This document shows positions 37,374 to 45,281 of a stretch of 64,000 nt of DNA, one piece after another. Source of the DNA: Nocardia bhagyanarayanae (GTDB taxonomy: Bacteria > Actinomycetota > Actinomycetes > Mycobacteriales > Mycobacteriaceae); contig NZ_VFPG01000001.1 of assembly GCF_006716565.1 (NCBI RefSeq), positions 1,612,001 through 1,676,000 on the forward strand. Reading direction: 5' to 3'. Within the stretch, counting starts at the first letter, position 1, and each line of letters opens with the position of its first letter. The notes beneath the pieces are model-generated. The model had not been told where the DNA came from, made no database searches, and was given only the letters and a program-made list of their open reading frames with translations. A program made the position numbers and the translations under genes.

Positions 37374-37760
37374 TCAGTCGGTGCCCGGGGGTGGTGGGAT
37401 GCTGCGGGAGAGTGGGCTGCCCTTGGGGTTGAGGTAGAGGACGAGAAGGGTGACCGGGGTGGGCCCGAGGTTGCGGGCGACGTGGGGATAGTCGGGGCCG
37501 CTTGGTTCGCGGAACACTCGGCCGCGGTGGTAGGTGACGGGTGCGCCGTCTGCGCCGGGGTGGTCGAGGGTTCCGCGTGCGACCAGGACGAAGAGAGTGC
37601 CGTCGTGGTAGTGCCAGCCGCTGCTGCCGCCGGGAGCGATCACCGTCTGGCGCAGCAGGATGTCGCGCCCGGCGATGGTGAAGCGCGCGAGAACTCGGCT
37701 CGCGGTGCCCGACGCGGGCGCTGCGTTGGCCACCAGAGCGGGCAGACGTGGGATTCGCAC
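37374..37760 (-). CDS. Cupin-domain protein
   Basis: 128-aa single-domain cupin. The metal-binding motif 1 appears as GGSSGWHYHDGTLFVLVARG (two His), and motif 2 as PSGPDYPHVARNLGPTPVTLL (one His), enough for a metal site. Small cupins of this type act as oxygenases, isomerases or sensors; no function can be fixed. Start taken at GTG 37760. Lies behind the aminotransferase operon on the same strand but 158 bp away, so probably a separate unit. Confidence 0.7.
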   Translation of the reverse strand: MRIPRLPALVANAAPASGTASRVLARFTIAGRDILLRQTVIAPGGSSGWHYHDGTLFVLVARGTLDHPGADGAPVTYHRGRVFREPSGPDYPHVARNLGPTPVTLLVLYLNPKGSPLSRSIPPPPGTD

Positions 37761-37918
37761 CCACCCATCGAACCATCCGCCGGGGAGGCTGCCCGGATCC
37801 TTTCGTTCGCTGCCGCGGAACGCCGCCGAGCGGGTCGCGGTGGTCGAGCGGTCGCAGTACTGGGCGGCTCGCTGATCATCGCTCGCCGCGGACGAGGACA
37901 GCGGGGGGCGAAGGGCGG

Positions 37919-38953
37919 TCAGCGCAACCCCGCGACGGCCGCCAGCACCGCCCGCCCCGCCTCCCGATCGCCGACGGCGATGCGCGCGCTCCCGTCCGGG
38001 TAGACCTTCGCCGCGATACCCGCCCTCCGCAACGCCGTCGCCACGCCCGGCCCGGGGAGGTAGAGGAAGTTGGCGTGGCTGCGGGGGATGGCGTGGCCGC
38101 AGGCGAGCAGTGCGTTGCGCAACCCCTCGCGTTCGGCGGTGATGAAACGGATACGGGCCTCGAGTTCGGGTTCGGCGGCGTAGGACGCGGACACGGCGGC
38201 GACGGCGGAGGCCGAGACGCCGAAGGGGAGTTGCAGTCGTCGCACACGCTCGACCAGTTCGCGCCGCCCGCACGCGTATCCGATGCGTAACCCCGCGAGT
38301 CCGTACGCCTTCGAAAAGGTCCGCAGCACAAGGAGATTCGGATACTTCCGCAGCAGCGCGAGCGTGTCCGCCCGGTCGGCGGGCCCGAGGAACTCGGCGT
38401 ACGCCTCGTCCAGCACGACCGTCACCCGGTGCGGCACGGCGCCGAGGAAGGATTTCAACTCGCCGACGGGCACCAGGGTGCCGGTGGGATTGTGCGGACG
38501 GCACACCACGACCAACGCCGTCCGCTTGTCGATCGCCCGCCGCATCGCGGGAAGATCCTGATTGCCCGCGGCGTCCAACGGCACCGGCACCAGATTCACC
38601 CCGACCATCCCCGCGATGATCGGATACCCGTCGAAGGTCGGCGTGCCCGCGACGATCTCCGCGCCGTCGCCGGTGACGGCCTGGATGATCTGCATGGCGA
38701 CCCCGGTCGCCCCGGACCCGACGACCACCTGATCGCCGGCCACGCCGACGTGCCGCGCGATGATCTCGGGTAACAACCGAGGCAGAAACTCGGGATACCG
38801 ATTCGCTTGCGCGAGAGCCTGGTTCACCGCACGGAGCACGGAAGGTAGGGGCGGAAAGGGATTCTCGCTCAGCGAGAGGTCGAACCGCACCGGCCGCGAT
38901 AGCCGATGGTGGTGTCGCGAGGAGCGAGTGTCCTCGGCGGACCCGATGTTCAT
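37919..38953 (-). CDS. HisC-like class I/II PLP aminotransferase
   Basis: 344-aa PLP enzyme of the histidinol-phosphate aminotransferase group. LSLSENPFPPLPSV at the start, NPTG in CRPHNPTGTLV, the PLP-binding Asp in VVLDEAYAEF (D182) and the Schiff-base Lys in RTFSKAYGLAGLRIGY (K215) are all intact. It ends the four-gene operon and overlaps the KAS III-like stop by 4 nt. Given this context it may aminate a ketone product of the pathway rather than serve histidine synthesis, but a role as a second HisC cannot be excluded. Confidence 0.85.
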   Translation of the reverse strand: MNIGSAEDTRSSRHHHRLSRPVRFDLSLSENPFPPLPSVLRAVNQALAQANRYPEFLPRLLPEIIARHVGVAGDQVVVGSGATGVAMQIIQAVTGDGAEIVAGTPTFDGYPIIAGMVGVNLVPVPLDAAGNQDLPAMRRAIDKRTALVVVCRPHNPTGTLVPVGELKSFLGAVPHRVTVVLDEAYAEFLGPADRADTLALLRKYPNLLVLRTFSKAYGLAGLRIGYACGRRELVERVRRLQLPFGVSASAVAAVSASYAAEPELEARIRFITAEREGLRNALLACGHAIPRSHANFLYLPGPGVATALRRAGIAAKVYPDGSARIAVGDREAGRAVLAAVAGLR

Positions 38954-39993
38954 CCCGCCGCGCCCCAGCGCACCGCGGCCGCGGCGGCGAAATCGCCCGC
39001 GTGCGCGAACGCGGACATCAGCACCACCGACCCGTTGCGCAGGCGCCCGGCCTGATTCTCCACGTCCAAGGTCACCGGAATCCCAGCGGCGAAGAGGTTT
39101 CCGCACCGGTCGAAGGTGTCGGGGTGCCGTTCGGCAGGCAGCTCGAGCGCGTCGTGCCAGTTGCGCAGGAACAACCGGTTCGGTTGGTTGGTGACGAACG
39201 TGTCGATGTCGCGCCCCTTCACACCGATCCGATCGCACACCGCGAGCGCCACTTCCGGCACCAACCGATTGCCGCGCGCGAACACCTTGGTGACCTTGGA
39301 TTCGGTGAAGCTCACACAGGCCTGGCCCGGACCGGGTTCCCAGTACTTGCGCTCGCCGTTGGTCGTGAAATCCATGTCCCCCGCGAATTCCGGGTAGGTG
39401 CGGCATTCGATGTCGAGGATCGGCGCGCTGTCGTCCTTGACCAGCAGACCCACGCCGCAGCCGTCGCCAGGCACCGGCGCCTGCGCGAGTTTGCGAATCT
39501 CGGTCTGGGTGAACACCGGTCCCGCGCAGTTCTGGGCGACCGCGATGAGCGCGGTGCGAGCGTCGGTGGTCTGCAAGATCATTCGGGCCAGCGCCATCAT
39601 GTGCACGAACGCCGCGCAGCCGCCGTTGTGGATGTCGTAGACGACGCGCGGTCGCATGCCGAGCCGCCTGGCGACCTCGGGCCCGCTGCCGAGCACCGGA
39701 TTGTCCGGCAGCTGCGTGTGCGTGATCAGCACGTCGACGCTCGAAAGCTCTTGTGTCCCCCGGCGCTGCCGCAGCGGCTCGACCGCGCGCTCGATCATGT
39801 CGACGGCGGTCTCGTCTCGGCCCACGTGATGGCGCCCGCGTGGGGCGCGGAACATCACGTTCTTCGCCATCCGGTCCGAGCGCGCGAACTGGGTGAAGTA
39901 CTCGGTCTCGACGGGCGCGCCGGGCAGGTAGGAGGACACGTCGACCAGGCTGACGGTGGGCAGCGGCGAAGCGTCCGGATCGGTCGCGGGCAT
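38950..39993 (-). CDS. Atypical KAS III-family enzyme (His of the triad replaced by Asn)
   Basis: 347-aa thiolase-fold protein of the 3-oxoacyl-ACP synthase III group. The nucleophilic Cys is present in HNGGCAAFVHM (C126), and the Asn of CGNLFAAGIP (N299) matches the triad Asn. Where FabH has the HQAN motif this protein reads TNQPN (N269), so the catalytic His is missing. That suggests acyl transfer to O or N rather than decarboxylative condensation, as in KAS III-like acyltransferases of natural-product pathways. Overlaps the aminotransferase gene (ATGA) and lies 8 nt after the SRPBCC gene. Confidence 0.82.
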   Translation of the reverse strand: MPATDPDASPLPTVSLVDVSSYLPGAPVETEYFTQFARSDRMAKNVMFRAPRGRHHVGRDETAVDMIERAVEPLRQRRGTQELSSVDVLITHTQLPDNPVLGSGPEVARRLGMRPRVVYDIHNGGCAAFVHMMALARMILQTTDARTALIAVAQNCAGPVFTQTEIRKLAQAPVPGDGCGVGLLVKDDSAPILDIECRTYPEFAGDMDFTTNGERKYWEPGPGQACVSFTESKVTKVFARGNRLVPEVALAVCDRIGVKGRDIDTFVTNQPNRLFLRNWHDALELPAERHPDTFDRCGNLFAAGIPVTLDVENQAGRLRNGSVVLMSAFAHAGDFAAAAAVRWGAAG

Positions 39994-40001
39994 GGGCGTC
40001 C

Positions 40002-40661
40002 TCACTTCATCCAGTCGGGCTTGATCGGCAAACCGTGCGCGGCCCGGTATTCGCAGATCGCCTTGAGGTTGTCCAGCTCGAGCTGATGCCCCGCGGAGAA
40101 CATCTCCCAGAAGTCGCCGACCCACACCGGACGCCCGGCCGGCGCCGTCTCGGGGTAGGGGTTCTCGTCGTAGAACGGATGACGGCAATTCGTCCACAGC
40201 ACAACCGAACCCGGCTTGTGCAGCACCACTTGCGCGTCCACGACCCGCATCAGGTAGACCATCCACAGGTGCCGCCCCTGGTCCCACGCGCAGTGGTAGT
40301 CGACGGTCATCGCGTCCGGATTGGCCACCGTGCGGGTGTAGATCTTGGTGGCGTCGCCGAGCCGGTCGTAGGCCAGCCACAGGCCCGGTTCCTCGGTTTC
40401 GGTGAATCCGCGGAGGCTGTAGGTCCATTCCTCCAGCGACCTCGTATCGGCCAGATATTCGTACACCTCGCGAGGCGGCGCGGCGACATAGCCTTGGACC
40501 GGGCAGAACTCGCCGAAGATCTGGTCGTGCGGGTACACCGACCGGAGCATGTCCATGATGATCGGAGTCGTCTCGTCCTTGTCGGAGTTCTCGATCCGCA
40601 GCACGCCGGGCACGACGTCTTCCGGTATGTCGCTGAGCGCGGGCAGGGCGCTGGTCGTCAC
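40002..40661 (-). CDS. SRPBCC (START/Bet v1-like) protein
   Basis: 219 aa. GYVAAPPREVYEYLADTRSLEEW is the typical opening strand-helix of the SRPBCC fold, which in biosynthetic operons includes aromatases, cyclases and ligand carriers; the middle has WLAYDRLGDATKIYTRTV and PGSVVLWTNCRHPFYDENPYP. The GTG at 40661 has AGGAGG 5 nt upstream and overlaps the stop of the ThDP enzyme (GTGA). It lacks the double repeat of polyketide aromatases. A catalytic or binding role on the pathway intermediate is likely; the reaction is unknown. Confidence 0.75.
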   Translation of the reverse strand: MTTSALPALSDIPEDVVPGVLRIENSDKDETTPIIMDMLRSVYPHDQIFGEFCPVQGYVAAPPREVYEYLADTRSLEEWTYSLRGFTETEEPGLWLAYDRLGDATKIYTRTVANPDAMTVDYHCAWDQGRHLWMVYLMRVVDAQVVLHKPGSVVLWTNCRHPFYDENPYPETAPAGRPVWVGDFWEMFSAGHQLELDNLKAICEYRAAHGLPIKPDWMK

Positions 40662-42328
40662 GGGGTCCTCCTGGAGTTCTCGAGCGTGGTGAGAAACGGT
40701 GTGAACGGGGGAATCTCGTCGGGGTCGCAGTCGATCGCGAGGAACGACGGCCCCGCTGTCGCCAGGCAGCGACCGAGCGCTTCGGCGAGCTCGGCCGGTG
40801 TGCGCACGGTGTAGGCGGGCAGGTCGGGAAACATGGCGGCGATCCCGTCGCCGAGGAACGCGGGCCGGAACCTGTTGAAGCTGTATCGATCTCGGTAGTA
40901 GAGCTGTTCGCGGGTGACGCACATGGCGTGCGCGTTGTTGTTCAGCACGACGAAGGTGATCGGCAGCTGGTGTTCGACGGCGGTGTGCACTTCCATGCCG
41001 TGCATGTAGAACGCCCCGTCGCCCGCGATCACCACGGTGCGACCGGGCCCGTGCCGAGCGAACGCGGCGCCGATGCCTGCGCCGAAGGCGTAGCCCATCC
41101 CACCCATGCCGAGGGCGACGACGAACCGTCCGCCGCGCGGCACTCGCAGGTGGTGCACCACCGCGGCGCCCGTGTTGCCCGCGTCGGCGAAGACGTCGGT
41201 GCCCTCGGGCAGCGCCGCGCCGATGGTTTCGACGAGCTCTCGATAGCGCAGCCCGGGCCCGTCGGCGGTCGGCACCTGGAGCGGCGTCAGGGCGGACGCG
41301 TCCGGCGCCGCATGCGATTCCATTGCGGTACTACGGAATTCGTCGGCGAGCTCACCGAGAGTGATCGACAGATCGGTGCTCGTCGCATGGATGGTCGAAC
41401 GGTAGGGCGGGGCGATGCCGACGCTGGCCACGGTGAGATCGGCGAGCAGGTCGTCGAGCCCGGCGCGCGCGGTGACGGGCAGCCGGGTGCCGATCACCAG
41501 GCAGAGCGCCGCCGATCGGAGATCCGCGGTGAGTTCTGGGTGACCCATGCTGCCCGCGACGCCGCAGAATCCCGCATCGAAGTTGTCGTAGACGTCCTTG
41601 GCGTCCGGAGCGACGCCGACCGTGGCGTCCAGAGCCGTTGCGAGTCGCGCCAATTCGTTTCGCGCGTCGTCGCGGGCGACCTGATCGCCGGCGATGATCA
41701 CGATCTTTCCCGTGCTGCGCGCCGCTGTGAGCGCGGCGCGCACCGCGGTGAGCCCGCTCGCATCGCGACGGTACGAGCGCGGCGGCATCCGGAACGGCGG
41801 GACCGCATCGAGTCCGGCCTGCTGCACATCCTTGGGCAGCAGCAGGACAGCAGGCCCACCGCGCCGGGCGGCGGCGACTGCCCTGACCACGCTGTCGGGC
41901 AGTTGGGCCGCCGTTTCCACACGGGCGCAGTACCGGCTGACGGAGCCGAACAGGCGGACCGCATCGATCGAGCCCGCGCGCCCGCTGGAGTCCTGGAACG
42001 CCCCTCGGCCCTCCAGCGCCGTCGGCGGCTGACCGACGAGCGCCAGCACCGGCACCCGGGACGCATACGATTCGGCAAGTCCGGCAACGAGATTCATCGC
42101 CCCGCCGCCGGATGTCGCGGCGACCACACCGAGCCCAGCGGTGACCCTGGCGTAGCCGTCGGCCATGGTGGCCGCGGAGAATTCGTGCTTGGCCACCACA
42201 CCGGTGACCTCGGAATCGAACAGCGCGTCGTATAGGTCTTCGATATTGGCGCCGTCGACGCCGAAGATATGCCGCACACCGAGTGTCGAAACCGCCCGAA
42301 CCAGATAATCCGCGACCCTGTCAGGCAT
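40658..42328 (-). CDS. ThDP-dependent enzyme (acetolactate-synthase-like)
   Basis: 556-aa three-domain enzyme. The cofactor-activating Glu lies in AKHEFSAATMADGYAR (about residue 51), and the ThDP/Mg motif is GDGAFYMHGMEVHTA ... VVLNNNAHA near residue 450, so it should be active. The middle domain matches the carboligase/decarboxylase fold. It is unlikely to be the housekeeping acetolactate synthase: no small-subunit gene is present, and it heads an operon with SRPBCC, KAS III-like and aminotransferase genes. GGAAGGAG precedes the ATG at 42328. Probable role: acyloin-type C-C coupling or 2-oxoacid decarboxylation. Confidence 0.85.
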   Translation of the reverse strand: MPDRVADYLVRAVSTLGVRHIFGVDGANIEDLYDALFDSEVTGVVAKHEFSAATMADGYARVTAGLGVVAATSGGGAMNLVAGLAESYASRVPVLALVGQPPTALEGRGAFQDSSGRAGSIDAVRLFGSVSRYCARVETAAQLPDSVVRAVAAARRGGPAVLLLPKDVQQAGLDAVPPFRMPPRSYRRDASGLTAVRAALTAARSTGKIVIIAGDQVARDDARNELARLATALDATVGVAPDAKDVYDNFDAGFCGVAGSMGHPELTADLRSAALCLVIGTRLPVTARAGLDDLLADLTVASVGIAPPYRSTIHATSTDLSITLGELADEFRSTAMESHAAPDASALTPLQVPTADGPGLRYRELVETIGAALPEGTDVFADAGNTGAAVVHHLRVPRGGRFVVALGMGGMGYAFGAGIGAAFARHGPGRTVVIAGDGAFYMHGMEVHTAVEHQLPITFVVLNNNAHAMCVTREQLYYRDRYSFNRFRPAFLGDGIAAMFPDLPAYTVRTPAELAEALGRCLATAGPSFLAIDCDPDEIPPFTPFLTTLENSRRTP

Positions 42329-42381
42329 AGACGCTCCTTCCCCGGATCGGTCGGCAGCGCGTGCGCCCGGCCGATCGCATA

Positions 42382-42395
42382 CCTCGTACACGAGG
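42382..42395. promoter_or_regulatory. Palindrome in the biosynthetic-operon promoter
   Basis: CCTCGT-AC-ACGAGG, with a further TACGAG half-site at about 42398-42403, 54 nt upstream of the leftward ThDP gene. Possible operator or part of the divergent control region. Confidence 0.4.
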
Positions 42396-42464
42396 AATAC
42401 GAGATGCCCCGCCGTGCGGTTCAACATCGAACGACCGAGCCGGTGTGGAAGTGCGCCTTGCATG

Positions 42465-42484
42465 TACGTATACATCTACGTATA
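42465..42484 (+). promoter_or_regulatory. Direct-repeat operator TACGTATA-N4-TACGTATA
   Basis: Two identical TACGTATA boxes at 42465-42472 and 42477-42484, 12 bp apart (about one helical turn). The second overlaps the -10 box TATAGT (42481-42486), which is 6 nt before the ATG of the EXLDI gene. Tandem short boxes on one DNA face are what ribbon-helix-helix dimers bind, so autoregulation is likely. Confidence 0.6.
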
Positions 42485-42492
42485 GTGAGTTC

Positions 42493-43008
42493 ATGCCCAA
42501 CAAGACCATCTATGTAGCCGACGACGATCTACCGCTGTTCCAGCGCGCCCAGGAGCTGGTTGGCGGCAATCTGTCCGGCGCGGTGACCACGGCGCTGCGC
42601 CGTTTCATCGAGCTGGAGGAGGGGCGTCAAGAAGGGTACGAGGAAGTGGTCCTGCGGGTCGGCCACAACGGCGTTCGGCAGGTGCGTTTCGCCGGATCCC
42701 TGCTCGGCGAATGGCGCGACGTCAACGACGAGCGCACCGAGCACGTGCGCGTCTATCGGTCCCGCAAGGGCAAGTTCGTGCTGCACGCGCAGTACTCGAA
42801 CTGGTCCGAATTCCCCACCGACACCAACATTTTCAAGGACTGGAGGCAGTGGCGGCGGTTCACCGGCCTCGGTGATCAGGACTGGGGCGATTTCGTCATG
42901 GAGATCGCCGACTCGCTCGCCGAGCTGAAGGACAAGATGCCCGCCAAGCTCTACGAGCGTGTGGCCTACATCGCCGACCGCCCGCAGATCGAGGACCTCG
43001 ACATCTGA
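42493..43008 (+). CDS. EXLDI protein with ribbon-helix-helix N-terminus
   Basis: 171 aa ending in the family hallmark E-D-L-D-I. The first 42 residues read as a CopG-like ribbon-helix-helix (NKTIYVADDDLPLFQRAQEL, then GGNLSGAVTTALRRFIEL). The rest is a beta-rich domain (RQVRFAGSLLGEWRD, VRVYRSRKGKFVLHAQYS) of unknown ligand, with a helical end. EXLDI proteins are described as uncharacterised actinobacterial neighbours of ABC exporters, which is the case here. Inference: a DNA-binding, ligand-sensing repressor of its own promoter, the exporter and perhaps the divergent biosynthetic operon. Leaderless start at 42493. Confidence 0.8.
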   Translation: MPNKTIYVADDDLPLFQRAQELVGGNLSGAVTTALRRFIELEEGRQEGYEEVVLRVGHNGVRQVRFAGSLLGEWRDVNDERTEHVRVYRSRKGKFVLHAQYSNWSEFPTDTNIFKDWRQWRRFTGLGDQDWGDFVMEIADSLAELKDKMPAKLYERVAYIADRPQIEDLDI

Positions 43009-43193
43009 TCGTCACAGCCGGACGCCGCGCATGGCCGCAGCGAACTGAGGTACATCTCGAGTCGCGCGAAAGGTATTCCGCGACAACCGAATAGCACCTT
43101 CTAGAAACAACACCGCACCGCGATTGGGCGGCGGTGCGGGTGAAACATGCACTTATTCGCATCAAGTAATGAATTAGTCACGAAAGGACCACC

Positions 43194-44171
43194 ATGATCA
43201 ACGGTCATCGTGCGCCGGCGATCTCGGCGCTCGGCCTGTGCAAATCGTATGGCGACCACGTGGTGCTCGACGGCATCGATATCACTGTGCCGGAAGGAAC
43301 CATCTTCTCGCTGCTCGGGCCGAACGGCGCGGGCAAGACCACGACGGTGCAGATTCTCACCACGCTGATCGGCGCCGACTCCGGCGAAATCCGCGTCGGC
43401 GGTCACGATCTCGCCGCCGAGCGCGACGACGTGCGGTCGGTGATCGGGGTGACCGGACAGTTCTCGGCGGTGGACGAACTGCTGACCGGCCGGGAGAACC
43501 TGCTGCTCATGGCGGATCTGCACCACCTGTCGCGCCGGGACGGCAAGCGCCTGGCCGCCGATCTGCTGGCCCGTTTCGACCTGGTCGAGGCCGCCGACAA
43601 GACGGCCGCGACCTACTCCGGCGGCATGGTGCGGCGACTCGACCTGGCGATGACGCTGGTCGGCGACCCGCGCGTGATCTTCCTCGACGAGCCGACCACC
43701 GGTCTCGACCCGCGCAGCAGGCGCTCGATGTGGGAGATCATCCGCGCGCTGGTCGACGATTACAGCGTGACGGTCTTCCTCACCACCCAGTACCTGGAGG
43801 AGGCCGACCAGCTCGCGGACCGGATCGCCGTGCTCGACGGCGGCCGCATCGTCGCCGAGGGCACCGCCGCCGAGCTGAAGAAGCTGGTGCCGGGCGGACA
43901 CATCCGCCTCGAATTCGCCACCGCCTCGGAGCTTTCCGCCGCGGCGGACGTGCTCGGGCAGACCACGCGCGTGCTCGACGGCGTCGGCGACGAGGAGCTG
44001 ACACTCGCCGTGCCGAGCGATGGCGGCGTGAAATCGCTTCGCTCCGTGCTGGATCGGCTCGACGACGCGCGCATCGAGGTCGAAGGCCTCTCCGTGCACA
44101 CCCCCAACCTGGACGACGTCTTCCTCGCCCTCACCGGGCACCCGACTGCCGAGAAGGAGATCCTGCGATGA
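43194..44171 (+). CDS. DrrA-type drug-export ABC ATPase
   Basis: 325-aa ATPase of the daunorubicin-resistance family: Walker A LLGPNGAGKTTTV, signature TYSGGMVRRLDLAM, Walker B VIFLDEPTTGLDP and the DrrA-type C-terminal extension (GGHIRLEFATASELSAA, then LDDVFLALTGHPTAEKE). AAAGGACC precedes the ATG. It overlaps the permease gene by 4 nt, and two chains of each should form the exporter. Located 185 bp after the EXLDI regulator; a patch of AT-rich DNA at about 43145-43185 may carry its own promoter. Confidence 0.92.
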   Translation: MINGHRAPAISALGLCKSYGDHVVLDGIDITVPEGTIFSLLGPNGAGKTTTVQILTTLIGADSGEIRVGGHDLAAERDDVRSVIGVTGQFSAVDELLTGRENLLLMADLHHLSRRDGKRLAADLLARFDLVEAADKTAATYSGGMVRRLDLAMTLVGDPRVIFLDEPTTGLDPRSRRSMWEIIRALVDDYSVTVFLTTQYLEEADQLADRIAVLDGGRIVAEGTAAELKKLVPGGHIRLEFATASELSAAADVLGQTTRVLDGVGDEELTLAVPSDGGVKSLRSVLDRLDDARIEVEGLSVHTPNLDDVFLALTGHPTAEKEILR

Positions 44172-44938
44172 CCACCACCTCGATCGCGCTCACCGATTCG
44201 GTGACCATGCTGCGCCGGAACCTGCTGCACGCCAAGCGCTATCCCAGCATGACCTTCAGCGTGGTGCTCATGCCGGTGATCCTCATGCTGGTGTTCGACT
44301 TCGTGTTCGGCGGCGCGCTGGAGAAGTCCTCCGGCGGCAACTACATCGATTACCTCACCCCGGGCATGATGCTGATGCTCCCCGCGTACCTGACTGTCGC
44401 GGTGTCGGTCTCCATCGCGTCCGATACCAGCAAGGGCATCGTGAATCGCTTTCGCACCATGGCGATCTTCCAGCCCTCGATGCTGGCGGGTCATGTCATG
44501 GGCGCGCTGATCCAGGCGCTCATCGGCGTCGTGATCATGATCGCGGTGGCGCTGCTGGTCGGGTTCCGGCCGGACGCCAACCCGGTGGAATGGCTGGCCG
44601 TGTTCGGCCTGTTCGCGCTGGTGATGTTCGCGTTCTCTTGGCTCGGGGTGGCGCTCGGCCTGATCGCGCCGAACCCCGAGAGCGCGAGCAACCTGCCGTT
44701 CCCGCTGGTAATGATGCCGTTCCTCGGCAGCGGTCTGGTCGCCACCGACACCATGCCGGTCGGCATGCGCCAGTTCGCCGAGTACCAGCCGTTCACCCCG
44801 CTGACCGAGACGCTGCGCGGCCTGCTGATGGGCACCGAGATCGGCAACAACGGCATCATCGCGCTCGCCTGGTGCGTCGGCCTCGGCCTGGTCGGCTACC
44901 TCTGGTCGGCATCGCTGTTCCGCAAGCAGACTGCCTGA
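44168..44938 (+). CDS. DrrB-type ABC-2 permease
   Basis: 256-aa membrane subunit with about six helices and the ABC-2 domain. Typical blocks: YPSMTFSVVLMPVILMLVF, YLTPGMMLMLPAY, GIVNRFRTMAIFQPSML and the re-entrant part LPFPLVMMPFLGSGLV. Translationally coupled to the DrrA-like ATPase (ATGA overlap) and followed by a perfect terminator, so the exporter unit ends here. Cargo is presumably the product of the divergent ThDP/KAS III operon or a related compound. Confidence 0.9.
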   Translation: MTTTSIALTDSVTMLRRNLLHAKRYPSMTFSVVLMPVILMLVFDFVFGGALEKSSGGNYIDYLTPGMMLMLPAYLTVAVSVSIASDTSKGIVNRFRTMAIFQPSMLAGHVMGALIQALIGVVIMIAVALLVGFRPDANPVEWLAVFGLFALVMFAFSWLGVALGLIAPNPESASNLPFPLVMMPFLGSGLVATDTMPVGMRQFAEYQPFTPLTETLRGLLMGTEIGNNGIIALAWCVGLGLVGYLWSASLFRKQTA

Positions 44939-44981
44939 ACCGACCGCGCGGCAAAGCCGCCGACCCGCACAAACCGTCTCC

Positions 44982-45014
44982 ACGCCTCGCAGAGTCGCCA
45001 CCTCTGCGAGGCGT
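44982..45014. terminator. Hairpin terminator of the exporter operon
   Basis: Perfect 13-bp stem (ACGCCTCGCAGAG / CTCTGCGAGGCGT) with a 7-nt loop, 43 bp after the permease stop. Confidence 0.85.
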
Positions 45015-45063
45015 GTTGCGCGTCTGCGAGGAAATTCATTAGTGCGCTCGCGAACGCGATTGT

Positions 45064-45069
45064 TATGGT
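45064..45069 (+). promoter_or_regulatory. -10 box of the efflux-gene leader
   Basis: TATGGT, then 6 nt, then the GTG of a short leader ORF (45076); implies leaderless translation of the leader peptide. Confidence 0.5.
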
Positions 45070-45075
45070 GACGGC

Positions 45076-45105
45076 GTGAATTCCCCGGAGGCCTCCGAAC
45101 GGTAG
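45076..45105 (+). CDS. Putative leader peptide of the Cmx-type efflux gene
   Basis: Nine codons from GTG at 45076 to TAG at 45103-45105, encoding MNSPEASER if GTG is read as Met. It starts 6 nt after a -10-like box and ends directly at the foot of an 11-bp hairpin (45105-45130). This is the arrangement of ribosome-dependent attenuators ahead of chloramphenicol and other ribosome-drug resistance genes. The reading is from sequence only; expression is unproven. Confidence 0.45.
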   Translation: MNSPEASER

Positions 45106-45130
45106 CCGCCCGGCCTGACGGCTGGGCGGC
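45105..45130 (+). promoter_or_regulatory. Attenuator-like hairpin after the leader peptide
   Basis: GCCGCCCGGCC / GGCTGGGCGGC, 11 bp with one G-T wobble and a 4-nt loop. A palindrome CGGAGGCCTCCG lies inside the leader ORF (45086-45097), and a further perfect 7-bp stem (45237-45243 with 45252-45258) sits just before the efflux gene's ribosome site. Together they could switch between antiterminated and terminated forms. Confidence 0.5.
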
Positions 45131-45281
45131 GTTGTGAGTGTTGTTCCGCTGGGCGACCGGCGGATTCGGTTATCTCGCGACGCCGGATGACGTTGGTTTC
45201 CTGCCGACGGGTGTCGCCCGATTCGGCAACCATCTCGGGCGCCGTGTCTGTGGCGCCCTGTATCCGGGGAGTTGTCTCTTC

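Noticed and set aside
37744..37765. tRNA T-arm-like sequence around GGGTGCGAATCCCACG
   Set aside because: No acceptor, D or anticodon stem in register; it is the start of the cupin gene.
42361..42492. N-terminal extension of the EXLDI protein from an upstream ATG
   Set aside because: The upstream residues have no RHH features, and the operator and -10 box lie in this segment; the start at 42493 fits the RHH strand beginning.
45138..45281. 48-residue N-terminal extension of the Cmx-type pump from a GTG
   Set aside because: Family members start at the first transmembrane helix as from 45282, and the extension contains leader hairpins; kept only as an alternative.
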